From: Argyresthia goedartella
Lineage: Eukaryota; Arthropoda; Insecta; Lepidoptera; Argyresthiidae
Reading direction: 5' to 3'
Assembly (NCBI GenBank): GCA_949825045.1
Contig: OX463814.1
Coordinates: forward strand, 38,040,383 to 38,104,382
DNA length: 64,000 nucleotides
A program made the translations under genes and the position numbers. Shown piece after piece: positions 54,175 through 64,000 of this stretch; the stretch's first letter is position 1, and every line of letters starts with the position of its first letter. The notes below the pieces were generated by a model, which worked only from the letters and a program-made list of their open reading frames with translations, was not told where the DNA came from and did not search any database.

Positions 54175-54524
54175 CAAAGAAAATAAAGACGATGTGTTTG
54201 CTGCATTAGAAAAAGCAAAAGATTTAATTCTGAGTTTGATGCTGAAAGTCTCAAGGAAAAGAACATATACAGCACACAAGACGAAAAAGAAGATCTTAAT
54301 AAAACAAAACACATCAGTGCTGCACACGCCGTCCTTTACGGGATTTCTTGGAGTTCTAGTATGTATTGAGAGCTTGAAAGTATTATACAAAAGTTCAATA
54401 GAAACTTATACCATGACCTACATCACAACTTACCGGTTCAGCCAAGACCACATTGAGCTCTTCTTTGGGTCCATACGGATGCACGGGGGACACAACGATA
54501 ACCCAACCGCTCGCCAATTTAAAG
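54140..54524 (+). pseudogene. P-like transposase, third catalytic region
   Basis: In a further frame, 'SKGLKRPLSKENKDDVFAAL' leads to 'QDHIELFFGSIRMHGGHNDN', which contains the catalytic Glu in P/THAP9 proteins. The exon ends 'RQFK' at a gtattc donor (54525). Confidence 0.8.
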
Positions 54525-54774
54525 GTATTCAAACTTAACACTTGTTTTCGACGTGCCTTTTCCCATGCAGGGTGGCAGGGGCACAATTAGTATTTCCCAT
54601 ATTTTTTTGCACGTTACAAGACACGACACAAAAACAGAAAAGACATGTAAAAAGTCCAGCTTCATATCCATTCCCCATTCTTTATCCATCCATACTCCAT
54701 TTTGCGTATATATCCTATCTATTACAACTAACACTGCATGGTGTGATGAATAAACTATATATATATGTTTTCAG

Positions 54775-55390
54775 GCATCTACAGAAAATTGCTGTGCCAT
54801 ATGGAGCTTAAATCCGCGGAATCTGGAAATTGCGTACCGCTTGAAAATATAAGTATTTTGATGTGCAGTTCATCTCTAAAATGCATAAACGAGACTACCG
54901 CGCTATCACGAAAAGACGACCGAGAAACTGACGATGAAAGCGACGCTGAAGACGACAGCCCACTTAATGAAAATGAAAACGCAGTTCTACAGATTTTAGA
55001 TGACACACAATTGACTGAATACTCCCAACAGATAGTTGGTTACATTGGAGGTTGTGTTGTAAGATGTCTGCGGAAAAAGATTAAATGCACACTTTGCATT
55101 GAATCATTGTTGGCAAAAGAAAAAAATAATGACTGCCACAGACTTGTCAGCACCAGAGATAAAGGTGGACTAATTTATTGTTCAAAGGATGTGTATTCAG
55201 TTTGTATCATTTCGGAAAAAACAATTCGGAAATTCATCAAACAGAAGCATGCTCTGACAAACAAAATACACTCAAAGTGGTGTCAAGTATATTAAAACAA
55301 TTTGTTGGCATTCGTCATTTTGCAGCAGAAGACCACCAATTACACCAGGTGCACCTCACAAAATTGGTGGTTAAAAATATCTGGCAATAA
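54775..55390 (+). pseudogene. P-like transposase last exon
   Basis: Joined to the previous exon it reads 'RQFKGIYRKLL'. It includes an acidic stretch, 'QQIVGYIGGCVVRCLRKK', 'CTLCIESLL' and 'KGGLIYCSKDVYSVC', all typical of the THAP9/P C-terminus. A frameshift near 55262 moves the last part ('LKVVSSILKQFVGIRHF') to another frame ending at 55388. Confidence 0.8.
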
Positions 55391-56059
55391 GGTGTCACCA
55401 TCTGTGCAAATTAGATGACTTAGACATGCCATCTTCAAAACGCAGATTATATAAAAAAGAGATCCAAAGAGAAGGTCATTAAGATGGACTCCTACCGGAT
55501 CCCCAAGGCCATCGTCGTACGGAATTATTGAAGGCAATTTGACCAAATTTGTATCCAAAACAATATACGATTCTAATTGCAATAGCGACAGGACCTATTC
55601 AGTACGAAACGGACGGATAAATTAAGACTGTGTGTGGCGACTTAACTTTAGCATTTCTAAAAAAGATAATAACAATATATTTTATAATATTTTTTTTAAT
55701 TTATGATGTTTTTATTTTAAAGATAGTCCACTGCAATTGGGATGATGCACGTTAGTCAAGTAAGATACTTATTAAAAACTGTCAAAACACTCGATTTGTA
55801 AAAGTCCGAAACATGACACCATATTGCGTTTATGTCAAATGCTATCTCTTTGGCACAAAATGATTTTAATTAATTCAATTGCTTGTATTATCAACGGCTG
55901 TAATGTTGACAATCATTTTTCTTGTTAGAACTATCAATAAAGATTGAATTTGTATTTTTTTTGTCTACTCATGCATCACGCCAATTTATGTTGAATAAAA
56001 GTAATTATTTATTTTTATTATTTTGAAGTCTGATTTCACATCTCTTATTTCATTTCCAA
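55391..56059. other. Non-coding 3' part of the P-like element
   Basis: AT-rich, no ORF recognised. Confidence 0.5.
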
Positions 56060-56735
56060 TTAGATTATTTCCAGGACTGTTTCCTTCAAAAGTCAACAGA
56101 GGACTCTGAAATTTATTTTCGTTTTTGCAGTACATAGAATATCATAAATAATAATCTGTGGTGATCGAAACCAGACTTGTTGCTCTGATCTATGGTTCTT
56201 CTTTATTTATTTTCTTCAGATTGATGTCGCAGCGGATAATGTTGGCAGTATAGCACAAATAAACTTTAGAATCAAAGTTATTACAATACTCTCAGAACAA
56301 TAAACCTAGGAGGAAGGAAGAACAGTATCCGGCGTTTGATTTGGCAAGTTGGGGACGGGACCCGAAGTGCGACGAGTATTGATACTCGGTGCATGCCCTG
56401 GCGAGATAGAGAGAGAGAGCGAGATGACACCCGATGTGCCAAATCAAACGCCGGGTACCGTACCTAAAGAACCATAGATATGCATCGAAAAAGTATTCTA
56501 ATTTAAATGTCAGTGACTTTAATGTACAATGCCATAAGGTTAATTTCATCTGAACTCGAATACTTTTTCACTCTGGTAATCATTCCTGCTTGAACCACAG
56601 AGCAACAAGTGTGCCTTCTATCACCACAGATTATTATTTGTCATATTCTATGTACTGCAAAAAATCTTTTCAATTTCAGAGACCTCTGTTGTTTTTTTAA
56701 GGAAACCGTCCTGGAAATTATAATCTTATTAAAAG
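56060..56735. mobile_element. Foldback/MITE-like insert inside the P-like element
   Basis: 56062-56205 is the imperfect inverted copy of about 56580-56735 (shared 'caccacagattattattt', 'catattctatgtactgcaa'). Within it 56329-56346 and 56437-56454 are a perfect 18-bp inverted pair. No transposase. Confidence 0.7.
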
Positions 56736-57304
56736 ATGGGTCTGACAAATCCTGCGGGGGTAACCCATGTAAGGCGGGGTCTTTTTTTGACGCTACCTAT
56801 TGAGAAAGGAATAAATAAATACTCAGTCATTTTCTTTTCAGTTTAATTTGTTTACCAGTCACTATATGAATTAGTTTATTACTTGAGAATATTATACATT
56901 TTGTAGTACCTATGTAGGTAGGTTTCTATGCTATTCTTCTACAGGTACTTCATTATAAGAAAGAATGCAAATTAGACATATGTAAGTAAGTATTAGGTAC
57001 AGGAAAATATATGTAAGTAAATCTGTAAAGATAAATAATAGAAAGTTGCATACTTAACCGAAATTCCAAGTTTATTTATTTAGTTTATACTATAGAATAT
57101 ATGATCGAAGGTAATCAACCAACTTGTACAGTTTTCCTACTTTTTCCGGTAGTATTGCTTTATGTGGCAAAATTTGACACGCACACAGATTAACAGGTCG
57201 CGAGCGTTCCAACATGTCGACACGCACACTAGCATGCTAAAGTTGGCCTGTTTCACCGCTGTTATTCAGTACTGACGCGGTATCTAGTGTTTGTATAATC
57301 TAAG
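56736..57304. other. 3' terminal region of the P-like element
   Basis: AT-rich, no gene; ends with the terminal inverted repeat at 57304. Confidence 0.5.
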
Positions 57305-57312
57305 GTTCAAGA

Positions 57313-57375
57313 TTACTTAAATGATGTGGTTAATCTGGCTTAACACAGACCTTGCTGTTAATAATTTTGTAATTA
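57313..57375 (+). pseudogene. LINE E piece 3: end of ORF2 and start of 3' UTR
   Basis: 'ttacttaaatgatgtggtta' and 'taacacagaccttgctg' match LINE A at 17870-17935, with about 12 bases of LINE A missing. It breaks at 'gtaatta' and resumes at 62389. Confidence 0.9.
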
Positions 57376-57545
57376 TACTTCGCATCTCTCTCGAAGATGA
57401 TTACTTAGTTTACATGCAGCAGTACGTAGTATGGTGCCGTCCTTGTCACACTTTTAAAGATAATAAAGCTAAAAAATCAGGTTGTATGTGTCATCTCCTT
57501 CGCTTCTGTATCCCCCGTAGTACACTCACGCGGTCGGCTTTTCAT
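57376..57545 (+). repeat. DIRS1-like left inverted terminal repeat
   Basis: From 57397 to 57543 it is the near-perfect reverse complement of 62178-62326. The first ~20 bases (tacttcgcatctctctcg) are unique to the left end and recur inverted in the internal complementary region. Confidence 0.9.
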
Positions 57546-57613
57546 TACGTATCTTTGTGTCGTCCGAGTTACACGTAGTCGTACGCCGAATATCTTCCAT
57601 TTTTTTTTGTAAC

Positions 57614-59060
57614 CATGGGCCAAAGGAAAAGGTCAAAAATCACGACGAGTACAGTGAGATTTTGAAAAAAATTCGAAAATTGGAGAAGGAAGTGAGAAAT
57701 AGGGATCGACGATACTCCACGTCGTCCTCGTCCGACGACAAAGAAGATCAACGCGTTGAGGTGGATAAATCACCATCACCGCCGCCATGCTCGTATTACA
57801 GCGAAGCGTTTGATAACCCAGGTATGTAAAACAAAGGTCTATTATAGGGCTTGGTTGTGCTAAAATAGTGAACGTTTCTAAGAATAGAACGCGAGCATTC
57901 CTCACGTATATCGTGTTGAGTGCACTTATGGTTCGTGGCTGGAAATATTATCTACCCTATACGGGTAAAATGTTATTAAATTTATTCTAAATGGATAAAA
58001 TTATGTGTACTGCTCCACGTAAATCGTGTATGAGACCTATATGGATATCTGGATGTGTGTAGCTATTAAATTGTATAACGCGGCCTTAATAATATATTCT
58101 TACCTACATCATTTTAGCCTATATGGTTAAAACTGAGCTATTTGTCGAGTGACGCTTAAGCGTAAATACCCTATTCCAGACGAAACGCCGCTGATTGAAC
58201 TCGAGCTACCTCCCGTTGATGGTGAGAATAAGACTGAAGAGGACCCTCAGATAGATCCACAGTTACTAGAAGTACTAGGTGGTAACCTGTCTGAAGAAAA
58301 ATCGTTTGATGATAATGTGCACAAAAACTTAGCGAATATTTGGAAAAATATTTTATTAAACGGTGCCACCAAAGAAGTCAGAACAGAACTCATGAAAACG
58401 TACCTCCCGCCGGAGAATTGCCCAAACATAAAAGCCCCAAAACTTAACCCAGAGGTTAAGGCCGCTTTAACAGAAATCAATAATAAAAAAGATTTTTATA
58501 GCGAAGGCAAGCAGAACCAGCTTGGAAGTGGCATCGCTGCGTTGGGAAAAGCTTTGTCTTCCGGCGTAAATCAAGATATTATAAAATGTATGAGTGATGC
58601 TGGTAGACTTCTGTGCGATTACCATCATAAGGAATCGATATCTCGCCGATATGCTATCATAAATACCCTCAATAAAGAAACGAAAGATACAATAAAAAAT
58701 ACAAAAATTGATGAATATTTGTTGGGATCTGACTTGGCAGAACATTTAAGATCTTCCAAAGCCATTTCAAAATCGGGCATGGAATTGCGGACGCAACCAC
58801 CTCCTGCAATCGATAATCGCGGGAAGTTCAATCCAATGCCGAATTACCAGCAACCGGCAGCTCGACGAGGTGCTTTAAACGTGAGGGGGGCGCCGCGGTC
58901 TGCCATCGCCGCCGAGCCACGAGCGACCCCGTCCCGCGACGTTCGCCAGCGCCTGCAGCTCCCAGGTGGCAACACCGGGACCGCTACCCGACCAGCGACA
59001 GGAGAGCGCCGCCGCCGCCGCCGCCGCCGCGCCACCGTTACACGAAATATTAACTACTGA
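57614..59060 (+). pseudogene. DIRS1-like gag region
   Basis: 57620-57828 encodes a charged helix 'YSEILKKIRKLEKEV' and a Ser-rich acidic stretch ending at a gtatgt donor-like site; the ATG at 57614 is one base out of frame with it. 58149-59060 is a 303-codon ORF with 'IPDETPLIELELPP', a helical capsid-like part and a C-terminal Arg-rich tail built on repeated gcc/gccgcc codons (59005-59030). No zinc knuckle is seen. The intervening 58140-58148 is not a clear acceptor. Confidence 0.7.
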
Positions 59061-60828
59061 GATACATTTCTCTATAGCTGGTCGCCTACAACATTATCAT
59101 GATAACTGGTCACAAATCACCGATGACCCTATAATACTGTCCTGGGTTAGTCGTTATAAAAAACCTTTTCTAGAGGAACCAGTTCAGCTATGTTTGCCAC
59201 AAAATAAATGTTGCAATGCCTTAGAATTTAATATTATCAAAGGCTGTAACTGAACTCCTACACTCAAACTTTGTTTCACGATGCGATAGTTGTGGTGAAT
59301 TCATTTCGCCAGTTTTCACAGTACCCAAACATAATGAAAAACATCGTTTTATTTTAAACCTCAAAGCTTTAAATAAGTATGTTTCAGTTGAGCATTTTAA
59401 AATGGAGGACTACCGTACTGCGTTGAAATTGGTACATCCTAACTGTTTTATGGCAACTATAGACTTAAAGGACGCCTATTTTTTGCTAGCAATCCATCCA
59501 GATGATAGGAAAAAATTACGTTTTTTGTGGGAAGACCAGTTGTATGAATTTAATGTCCTCCCCTTTGGACTCTGCACAGCACCATACATTTTCACTAAAT
59601 TAATGAAACCAGTATTATATCGTCTTAGATCTTTGGGTTTTCTTTCAGTCAATTATTTGGATGATTTTCTTTGTATCGGTTCAACATACGAAGAATGTTT
59701 AAAAAATGTAGAAGCCATTAAAGAATTATTAAATATCTAGGTTTTGTTATTAATTTAGATAAAAGTCAAATGATGCCCAGTCAGTTACGTAAATTTCTCG
59801 GTTTTGAATTTAATTCTTCTGATATGTCGCTTTCTTTACCTGTGGAAAAGAAGTTACGAATCAAAGGAAAAGCCCAACATTTTGCTAATATCAACAAATG
59901 TACTATTAGGCAGCTTGCAGAGTTCCTAGGATTATTGACATCAGCATGCCCAGCTGTGCGTTACGGTTGGATTTATTCGAAATTACTCGAAAGAGAAAAA
60001 AATTTGGCCTTAAATTATTCAAATAATTATAACAAACGAATGAGTTTAGGGAGTCATCTTACTTCAGATTTGAAATGGTGGGTAGATAAAATAGATTCCT
60101 GCCTATTCTAACATACAACATGAAAATTATAATTTGGAAATATACACTGACGCTTCACGTTCGGGTTGGGGTGTAGAATGTGATGGCAACACTGCCAATG
60201 GCAATTGGAGTTCTACTGACCTCACGAACCATATTAACTTTCTCGAGCTACAAGCTGCTTTTTATGGTCTCAAAATTTTTGCTTCCCATCTCAAACATTG
60301 TAACATATTGCTGCGTATTGATAACACCACGGCGATATCATACGTAAATAGAATGGGCGGAGTGCAATATGAACATCTTAACAAACTCTCACGTGAATTA
60401 TGGCAATGGTGTGAGAGTAGAGAGATTTATGTATTTGCATCTTACGTAAGGTCAGCAGACAACGTGATCGCAGATCGAGAGTCTCGCCTAATGAATATAG
60501 ATACAGAATGGGAGCTTGCAAATTACGCGTATTTACAAATCATCGGGACTTTCGGTGAACCTAACTTTGACCTCTTCGCTAGCATAAAGAATCACAAGTG
60601 TGAGCGGTATGCCTCGTGGAAGCTTGATCCCGGACATTTAATTGGAATCATTTACAGTTTTATGCTTTCCCTCCATTCTGTTTAATCACTAAAATTCTTC
60701 AAAAAATCAAACTCGACAGAGCGGAAGGGGTTTTAGTCGTTCCGAATTGGCCATCACAATCTTGGTATCCGTTATACCGTAAAATGATGATATCTAATGA
60801 AATAGTATTCACCCCTAACGCCTCGTGA
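59035..60828 (+). pseudogene. DIRS1-like reverse transcriptase and RNase H, several frameshifts
   Basis: It overlaps the gag end. 'IAGRLQHYHDNWSQIT' opens the region. The RT has 'RFILNLKALNKYV', 'ATIDLKDAYF', 'LPFGLCTAPYIFT' and the catalytic 'VNYLDDFL' (about 59655). Frames change near 59245, 59732 and 60107. RNase H has 'IYTDASRSGWG' (about 60140), 'NFLELQAAFYGL' and 'LLRIDNTTAISYVN'. The tail 'EPNFDLFASIKNHKC' and, after another shift, 'LVVPNWPSQSWYPLY' is characteristic of DIRS-type RT ORFs. Confidence 0.88.
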
Positions 60829-60939
60829 TTGCACTCCCCTTTCAGAGAAGTACGCCCGCTCCATGCGCAACTTACCCTGGTGGCAGCGAAGTTGTCCGGC
60901 AAGCGTTGTTGAAGCGCGGCGTGCCGGGCGCCGGCGCCG

Positions 60940-61866
60940 GCCGATTCCGTACATTTACTTATGGCTTCGCTCGCTACAAATACACTAAATCAGTACAGCT
61001 CGTCGTTAAAATATTGGTGGGAATATTGCCAGCGCAAAGTGTATGATTACTGCAATGTTAAAGTTTCACAAGTGATTTCTTTTTTGACTGATAGATTCGA
61101 AGCTGGAGCGAGTTACAGTACACTAAACACCACTAGATCAGCTCTGTCCTTAATAATAGGCACTTCAATTACTTCAGATGATTGTGTGAATCGCCTCATT
61201 AAAGGAGCTTACAGGCTGAACCCACCGGCCGCTAAGTATAAATCAACTTGGGATACAAATCAAGTATTTAATTATCTATCTCAATTTCACCCTTACAGTG
61301 ATGTATCTTTGCAGGATCTGTCATATAAAACAGTAACTTTGATTGCTCTTGCGTCTCCTCAAAGAATGCAGACGTTGAGTGTTATTAAAATCAGCAATAT
61401 ATTGGTTCAGGATAGTGAGATCACAATTAAAATTGATGATTTAATTAAGACAAGCCGACCTGGCTCATACGGACCGCTTATTAAGCTGCCGTATGTTAGA
61501 GAAAACTTAAAGATATGTCCTGCTTTAGCTTTGCAAACTTATTTAGAAAGAACACGTGATTTGCGTAGCAGTAGATCGGAAAGACTATTTATAAGTTTCA
61601 AAAGACCTCATCATAATGTAGGCTCACAAACCCTGGCTCATTGGGTCAAAAATACAATGGCAAAGAGCGGCGTGGATACGAGCGTGTTCAGTGCACACAG
61701 CACGCGACACGCGTCCACGTCCGCAGCACGCGGTGCTGGCGCTAGTTTAGAAGTCATTCGTAGAGCCGCTGGCTGGACTGATTCCTCTAATGTGTTTCTA
61801 AAATATTATAATAGAGAAATTTGTCATACAAATAAGGATAATATTGTTAATTTGTTATTTAATTAA
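60940..61866 (+). CDS. DIRS1-like tyrosine recombinase (YR), intact
   Basis: The ORF from the ATG at 60961 is 301 codons; the frame is open slightly upstream. It integrates circular cDNA by site-specific recombination in this group. The catalytic residues are visible: Arg in 'ASPQRMQTL', His-x2-Arg in 'AHSTRHASTSAARGAG', Trp in 'RAAGWTDSSN', and the nucleophile Tyr in 'VFLKYYNREI'. The N-terminal 90 residues form a SAM-like binding domain ('NQYSSSLKYWWEYCQ'). Unlike the RT, it has no stop or frameshift. It ends just before the internal complementary region. Confidence 0.9.
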   Translation, partial: ADSVHLLMASLATNTLNQYSSSLKYWWEYCQRKVYDYCNVKVSQVISFLTDRFEAGASYSTLNTTRSALSLIIGTSITSDDCVNRLIKGAYRLNPPAAKYKSTWDTNQVFNYLSQFHPYSDVSLQDLSYKTVTLIALASPQRMQTLSVIKISNILVQDSEITIKIDDLIKTSRPGSYGPLIKLPYVRENLKICPALALQTYLERTRDLRSSRSERLFISFKRPHHNVGSQTLAHWVKNTMAKSGVDTSVFSAHSTRHASTSAARGAGASLEVIRRAAGWTDSSNVFLKYYNREICHTNKDNIVNLLFN

Positions 61867-61982
61867 TTAATTAGAAAACGTTAAAATATTCCTGTTTTTT
61901 GTTATATTTTGTATTTCAAAATAATTAATCATTATTTTGGACTAGATCTCCCTTTTTATTTTTTGTTTGTGCTCTAAACATC

Positions 61983-62102
61983 TGCATGTAAACTAAGTAA
62001 TCATCTTCGAGAGAGATGCGAAGTATAATTTAGAATCAAAGGAACTTACCTTGTGAATTTCGAGTTCTAATTATACGAGTATCTCGAACGAAGATGATTA
62101 CA
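61983..62102. repeat. DIRS1 internal complementary region (ICR)
   Basis: 61983-62030 is the reverse complement of the left end of the element; 62032-62102 is the reverse complement of the right end (62313-62388). The two halves meet at aatta, the same sequence at both genomic junctions, so the ICR records the circle joint used in DIRS1 replication. Confidence 0.88.
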
Positions 62103-62177
62103 CTCCCACCCGACCCAATATATTCACATCTGTCCCCAAATTCACAAAAAAAAAAAAAAAAACTCTAAAAAATTAAA

Positions 62178-62388
62178 AGCCGACCGCGTGAGTGTACTAC
62201 GGGGGATACAGGAGCGAAGGAGATGACACATACAACCTGATTTTTTAGCTTTATTATCTTTAAAAGTGTGACAAGGACGGCACCATACTACGTACTGCTG
62301 CATGTAAACTAAGTAATCATCTTCGTTCGAGATACTCGTGTAATTAGAACTTTAACTTCACAAGGTAAGTTCGTTTGATTCTAAATTA
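62178..62388 (+). repeat. DIRS1-like right inverted terminal repeat
   Basis: 62178-62326 complements the left repeat; the last ~60 bases are unique to the right end. A poly-A run (62148-62162) precedes it. Confidence 0.9.
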
Positions 62389-62566
62389 TTTATTCCTGCT
62401 TATTAATTATGATAAGGACACATTTTGTATTAGTTAAGCATAGGCAATTTTTAAAAGAGATTTAAAAATAAATCTATGGGAGTTTCTACGCCCTTCTCTC
62501 ACACAGTGGTCCAATGTAGAGAAGTGGCAAAAAATGACGATTGCTACGTATTTGTAAATATCTACC
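62389..62566 (+). repeat. LINE E piece 4: 3' UTR end
   Basis: 'tttattcctgcttattaat' through 'gggagtttctacgcccttct' matches LINE A 17944-18125. The 3' stem-loop is weakened by two changes (ctatgggag / ctcacacag). Confidence 0.9.
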
Positions 62567-63039
62567 ATTTGGAATTTAGGATTTATTCTTAAATTTTAAT
62601 TAAAAAAATGTGAAGATTATGTAGGCTTGATATGGAGATTCAATTTCTGGATAAAAACATTTATTATTATTATTATTATAAGTAAAAAGCCGGCCGGTAT
62701 ACATTTTTCAATAAAAGGTTTTTTTTTGACTTGGTGCTTAACCTAAGATCGCATGCAGAATTTTTCATTGGTTGAATTGTTCGCATTTATTACCAAGCTA
62801 TTAGGTTGAAAATCTGGTGGGATGTATAATCCTTCAGTTCAATTAAGGGTTAATAAGAAATCGAAACAGTCGGCTGCTGAGTGTCAACCGTAATGAGAAC
62901 AATGCCATTGGTCTGACGATATCATTAAGTCGTCGTAATCAATAATAAACACTTTCGCTCAGGGACCCTGAAAAATGAATCGCGAATTTTGACCTTACGC
63001 CATGGAAATAGCGTGCAATGAAAAATCATGGTAAAACAT

Positions 63040-63195
63040 GGGTTCAAAACGTATTCTCTTGCTCAAATAGACCTGCAGCTGTTGACATTTCAAAGTTTTC
63101 AAGAAACAAATATTTGCCCCCACCGGGATTCGAACCCGGGACCCTTGGCTTCGTAGGCAGGGTTACTGCCGACGCGGCCATTTGGGTCGTCGGCA
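63040..63195 (-). repeat. tRNA-derived SINE
   Basis: On the minus strand 'ccctgcctacgaagccaagg' leads to the B-box 'gggttcgaatcccgg' and 'tgggggcaaatatttg', the same words in the same order as the SINE at 30545-30812. Confidence 0.7.
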
Positions 63196-63584
63196 TATTC
63201 CATGAGGGCACACGCCACCGGACGGAAGGTCTTACACGTGAGTGACAGTGTTCGTTTAATAATCGGCTATCATTTAATCGATTATGTTCACCCAAAATCA
63301 CTCATACTATCGCTAAGATTGTATCGATTCTCTCGATATAATCAATTACATGAATGTCGATTATTTGGCGATTCTATACTATCGAACTTTTGTACCGCAA
63401 TTGAAATAATTATCATAAAAACCACGAAGAACTGAAAATAAATAGCAAAGTGTGAAGAAGTTGATCTTTAATTTGGCCCTCTGTTATAATATCGATAGTA
63501 GAAGTACTTAATTCTGGAAACCATCTAATAATCGATTATCAATCAAAGAGCTCCGAGGTCTAAGTTTCACGTTTGCTTCGCACA

Positions 63585-63830
63585 CAGGAGATGCAGGTTT
63601 GCAACCTGACCATGTGCCAGTGAGATAATTAATTTGTCTTAAGTTAATTATCGGACGTTCAGTGTTTTGGATGACAAATTGAGCTGTAGGTCCCGGCTAC
63701 TATAGCTACGTGGTAGTGGTCGTAAAACCCCTCCATCAACCTGCACTGAGCCAGCGTGGTGGAGTATGGCTTAGCCTTACTCGTATCCGGGTATAGACCT
63801 GTGCCCTTCGGTGAGCATCATTTATTTTCA
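63585..63830 (+). repeat. Lepidopteran SINE-like repeat
   Basis: It contains 'gaccatgtgccagtgagata' (cf. 24575-24600), 'ctgagccagcgtggtggagt' and 'gacctgtgcccttcggtgag', words widespread in moth and butterfly genomes. Confidence 0.6.
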
Positions 63831-64000
63831 TTTCATTAATGCGCAATCGAGTATGCGGCAACACTAGTGACATGACAAACAAGACAGACAACAAAATGGA
63901 TGACGTTGATTTTTTATTATACATATGTTTGTACAGTACATTGTTCTGAGTGAGTGCTGTACCTAGCCTAGGAGTATCTTCATGCATCATCACTCACAAC

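Larger units (their letters stand above)
50537..57304 (+). mobile_element. P-superfamily DNA transposon (THAP-DDE), 6.8 kb, degraded
   Basis: The 8-bp direct duplication gttcaaga (50529-50536 and 57305-57312) is the size made by P elements. The ends read CTTAGACTAT and, reversed, CTTAGATTAT. Inside is a multi-exon transposase of P/THAP9 type with a split THAP finger, coiled coil, RNase-H-like core with GTP-binding-type insertion and C-terminal region. Several frameshifts disable it. It interrupts LINE E. Confidence 0.9.
57376..62388 (+). mobile_element. DIRS1-like tyrosine-recombinase retrotransposon
   Basis: It has a gag-like ORF, RT and RNase H, and a tyrosine recombinase instead of integrase. 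Inverted terminal repeats (57397-57543 and 62178-62326) and an internal complementary region (61983-62102) match DIRS1 architecture. No target duplication is made: the LINE site 'gtaattatttatt' is simply parted at aatta, as expected for recombinase-mediated integration. I see no separate methyltransferase domain. Confidence 0.92.
34858..62566 (+). mobile_element. LINE copy E (LINE A family), split into four pieces by three insertions
   Basis: The pieces 34858-36147, 50132-50536, 57313-57375 and 62389-62566 align in order with LINE A (from about 16205 to its 3' UTR) with almost no gap. Between them sit LINE D with its own nest, a P-like transposon and a DIRS1-like element. About 1.9 kb of LINE is thus stretched over 27.7 kb. 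It is 5'-truncated within ORF2 and ends in 'tttgtaaatatctac'. Confidence 0.9.
62567..64000. other. Receptor intron or flank with SINEs
   Basis: AT-rich with an (ATT)n tract near 62668-62682. Two SINE copies are listed separately. No exon was recognised on the minus strand. Confidence 0.4.

Noticed and set aside
58966..59253. Separate alanine-rich gene
   Set aside because: Its N-terminal half is the wrong frame of the gag tail; only the part after about 59035 is real, as the start of the DIRS RT region.

Overview
The window is AT-rich eukaryotic DNA, most likely from a moth or butterfly. The tRNA-derived SINE heads, the short repeats opening with 'agggttccgtacc', and the mix of RTE and CR1/L2-like LINEs, BEL/Pao, Ty3/gypsy, P-like, DIRS1-like and mariner-like elements are all typical of Lepidoptera. 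Most of the window is transposable elements. I recognise one host gene: pieces of a sulfakinin/cholecystokinin-type G-protein-coupled receptor on the minus strand.

Layout. 1-5222: a GC-rich BEL/Pao retrotransposon with gag, protease, integrase and a 560-bp 3' LTR, but with reverse transcriptase and RNase H deleted. 5223-15209: AT-rich DNA with hairpins, a local direct duplication, a TA-flanked MITE (10264-10799) and a 2.7-kb TIR element (11683-14408) whose only ORF holds a 40-aa tandem repeat. 15210-18146: LINE copy A (CR1/L2-like, endonuclease plus RT). 18566-19556: a second LINE fragment. 19562-22240: a DD41D mariner-like element with ~1-kb inverted arms that mirror the first codons of its transposase. 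23276-25627: LINE tails.

26600-34164: the host gene. Three exons, for intracellular loop 3 (34164-34036), TM6 (32763-32692) and TM7 (32238-32066), join in phase and read as one receptor. Four further open exon candidates (29893-29787, 28669-28578, 27824-27702, 26663-26600) continue downstream with matching splice phases. An RTE LINE sits two bases past the donor of one of them and has duplicated that splice site.

34858-62566: a nest of elements inside the receptor's upstream intron. One LINE copy (E, same family as A) is split into four pieces by three insertions. The first is LINE D (36148-50131), itself split by LINE B (38749-48668, minus strand), which is split in its endonuclease by a Ty3/gypsy element (41753-48176) with two 800-bp LTRs that look identical. 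The second is a P-superfamily transposon (50537-57304, 8-bp target duplication). The third is a DIRS1-like tyrosine-recombinase retrotransposon (57376-62388) with a textbook internal complementary region. The four pieces of E can be read straight through by comparison with copy A.

62567-64000: receptor intron or flank with two SINE copies. Almost every element ORF carries stops or frameshifts; the gypsy pol is the exception. No CRISPR array, rRNA or true tRNA gene was found.
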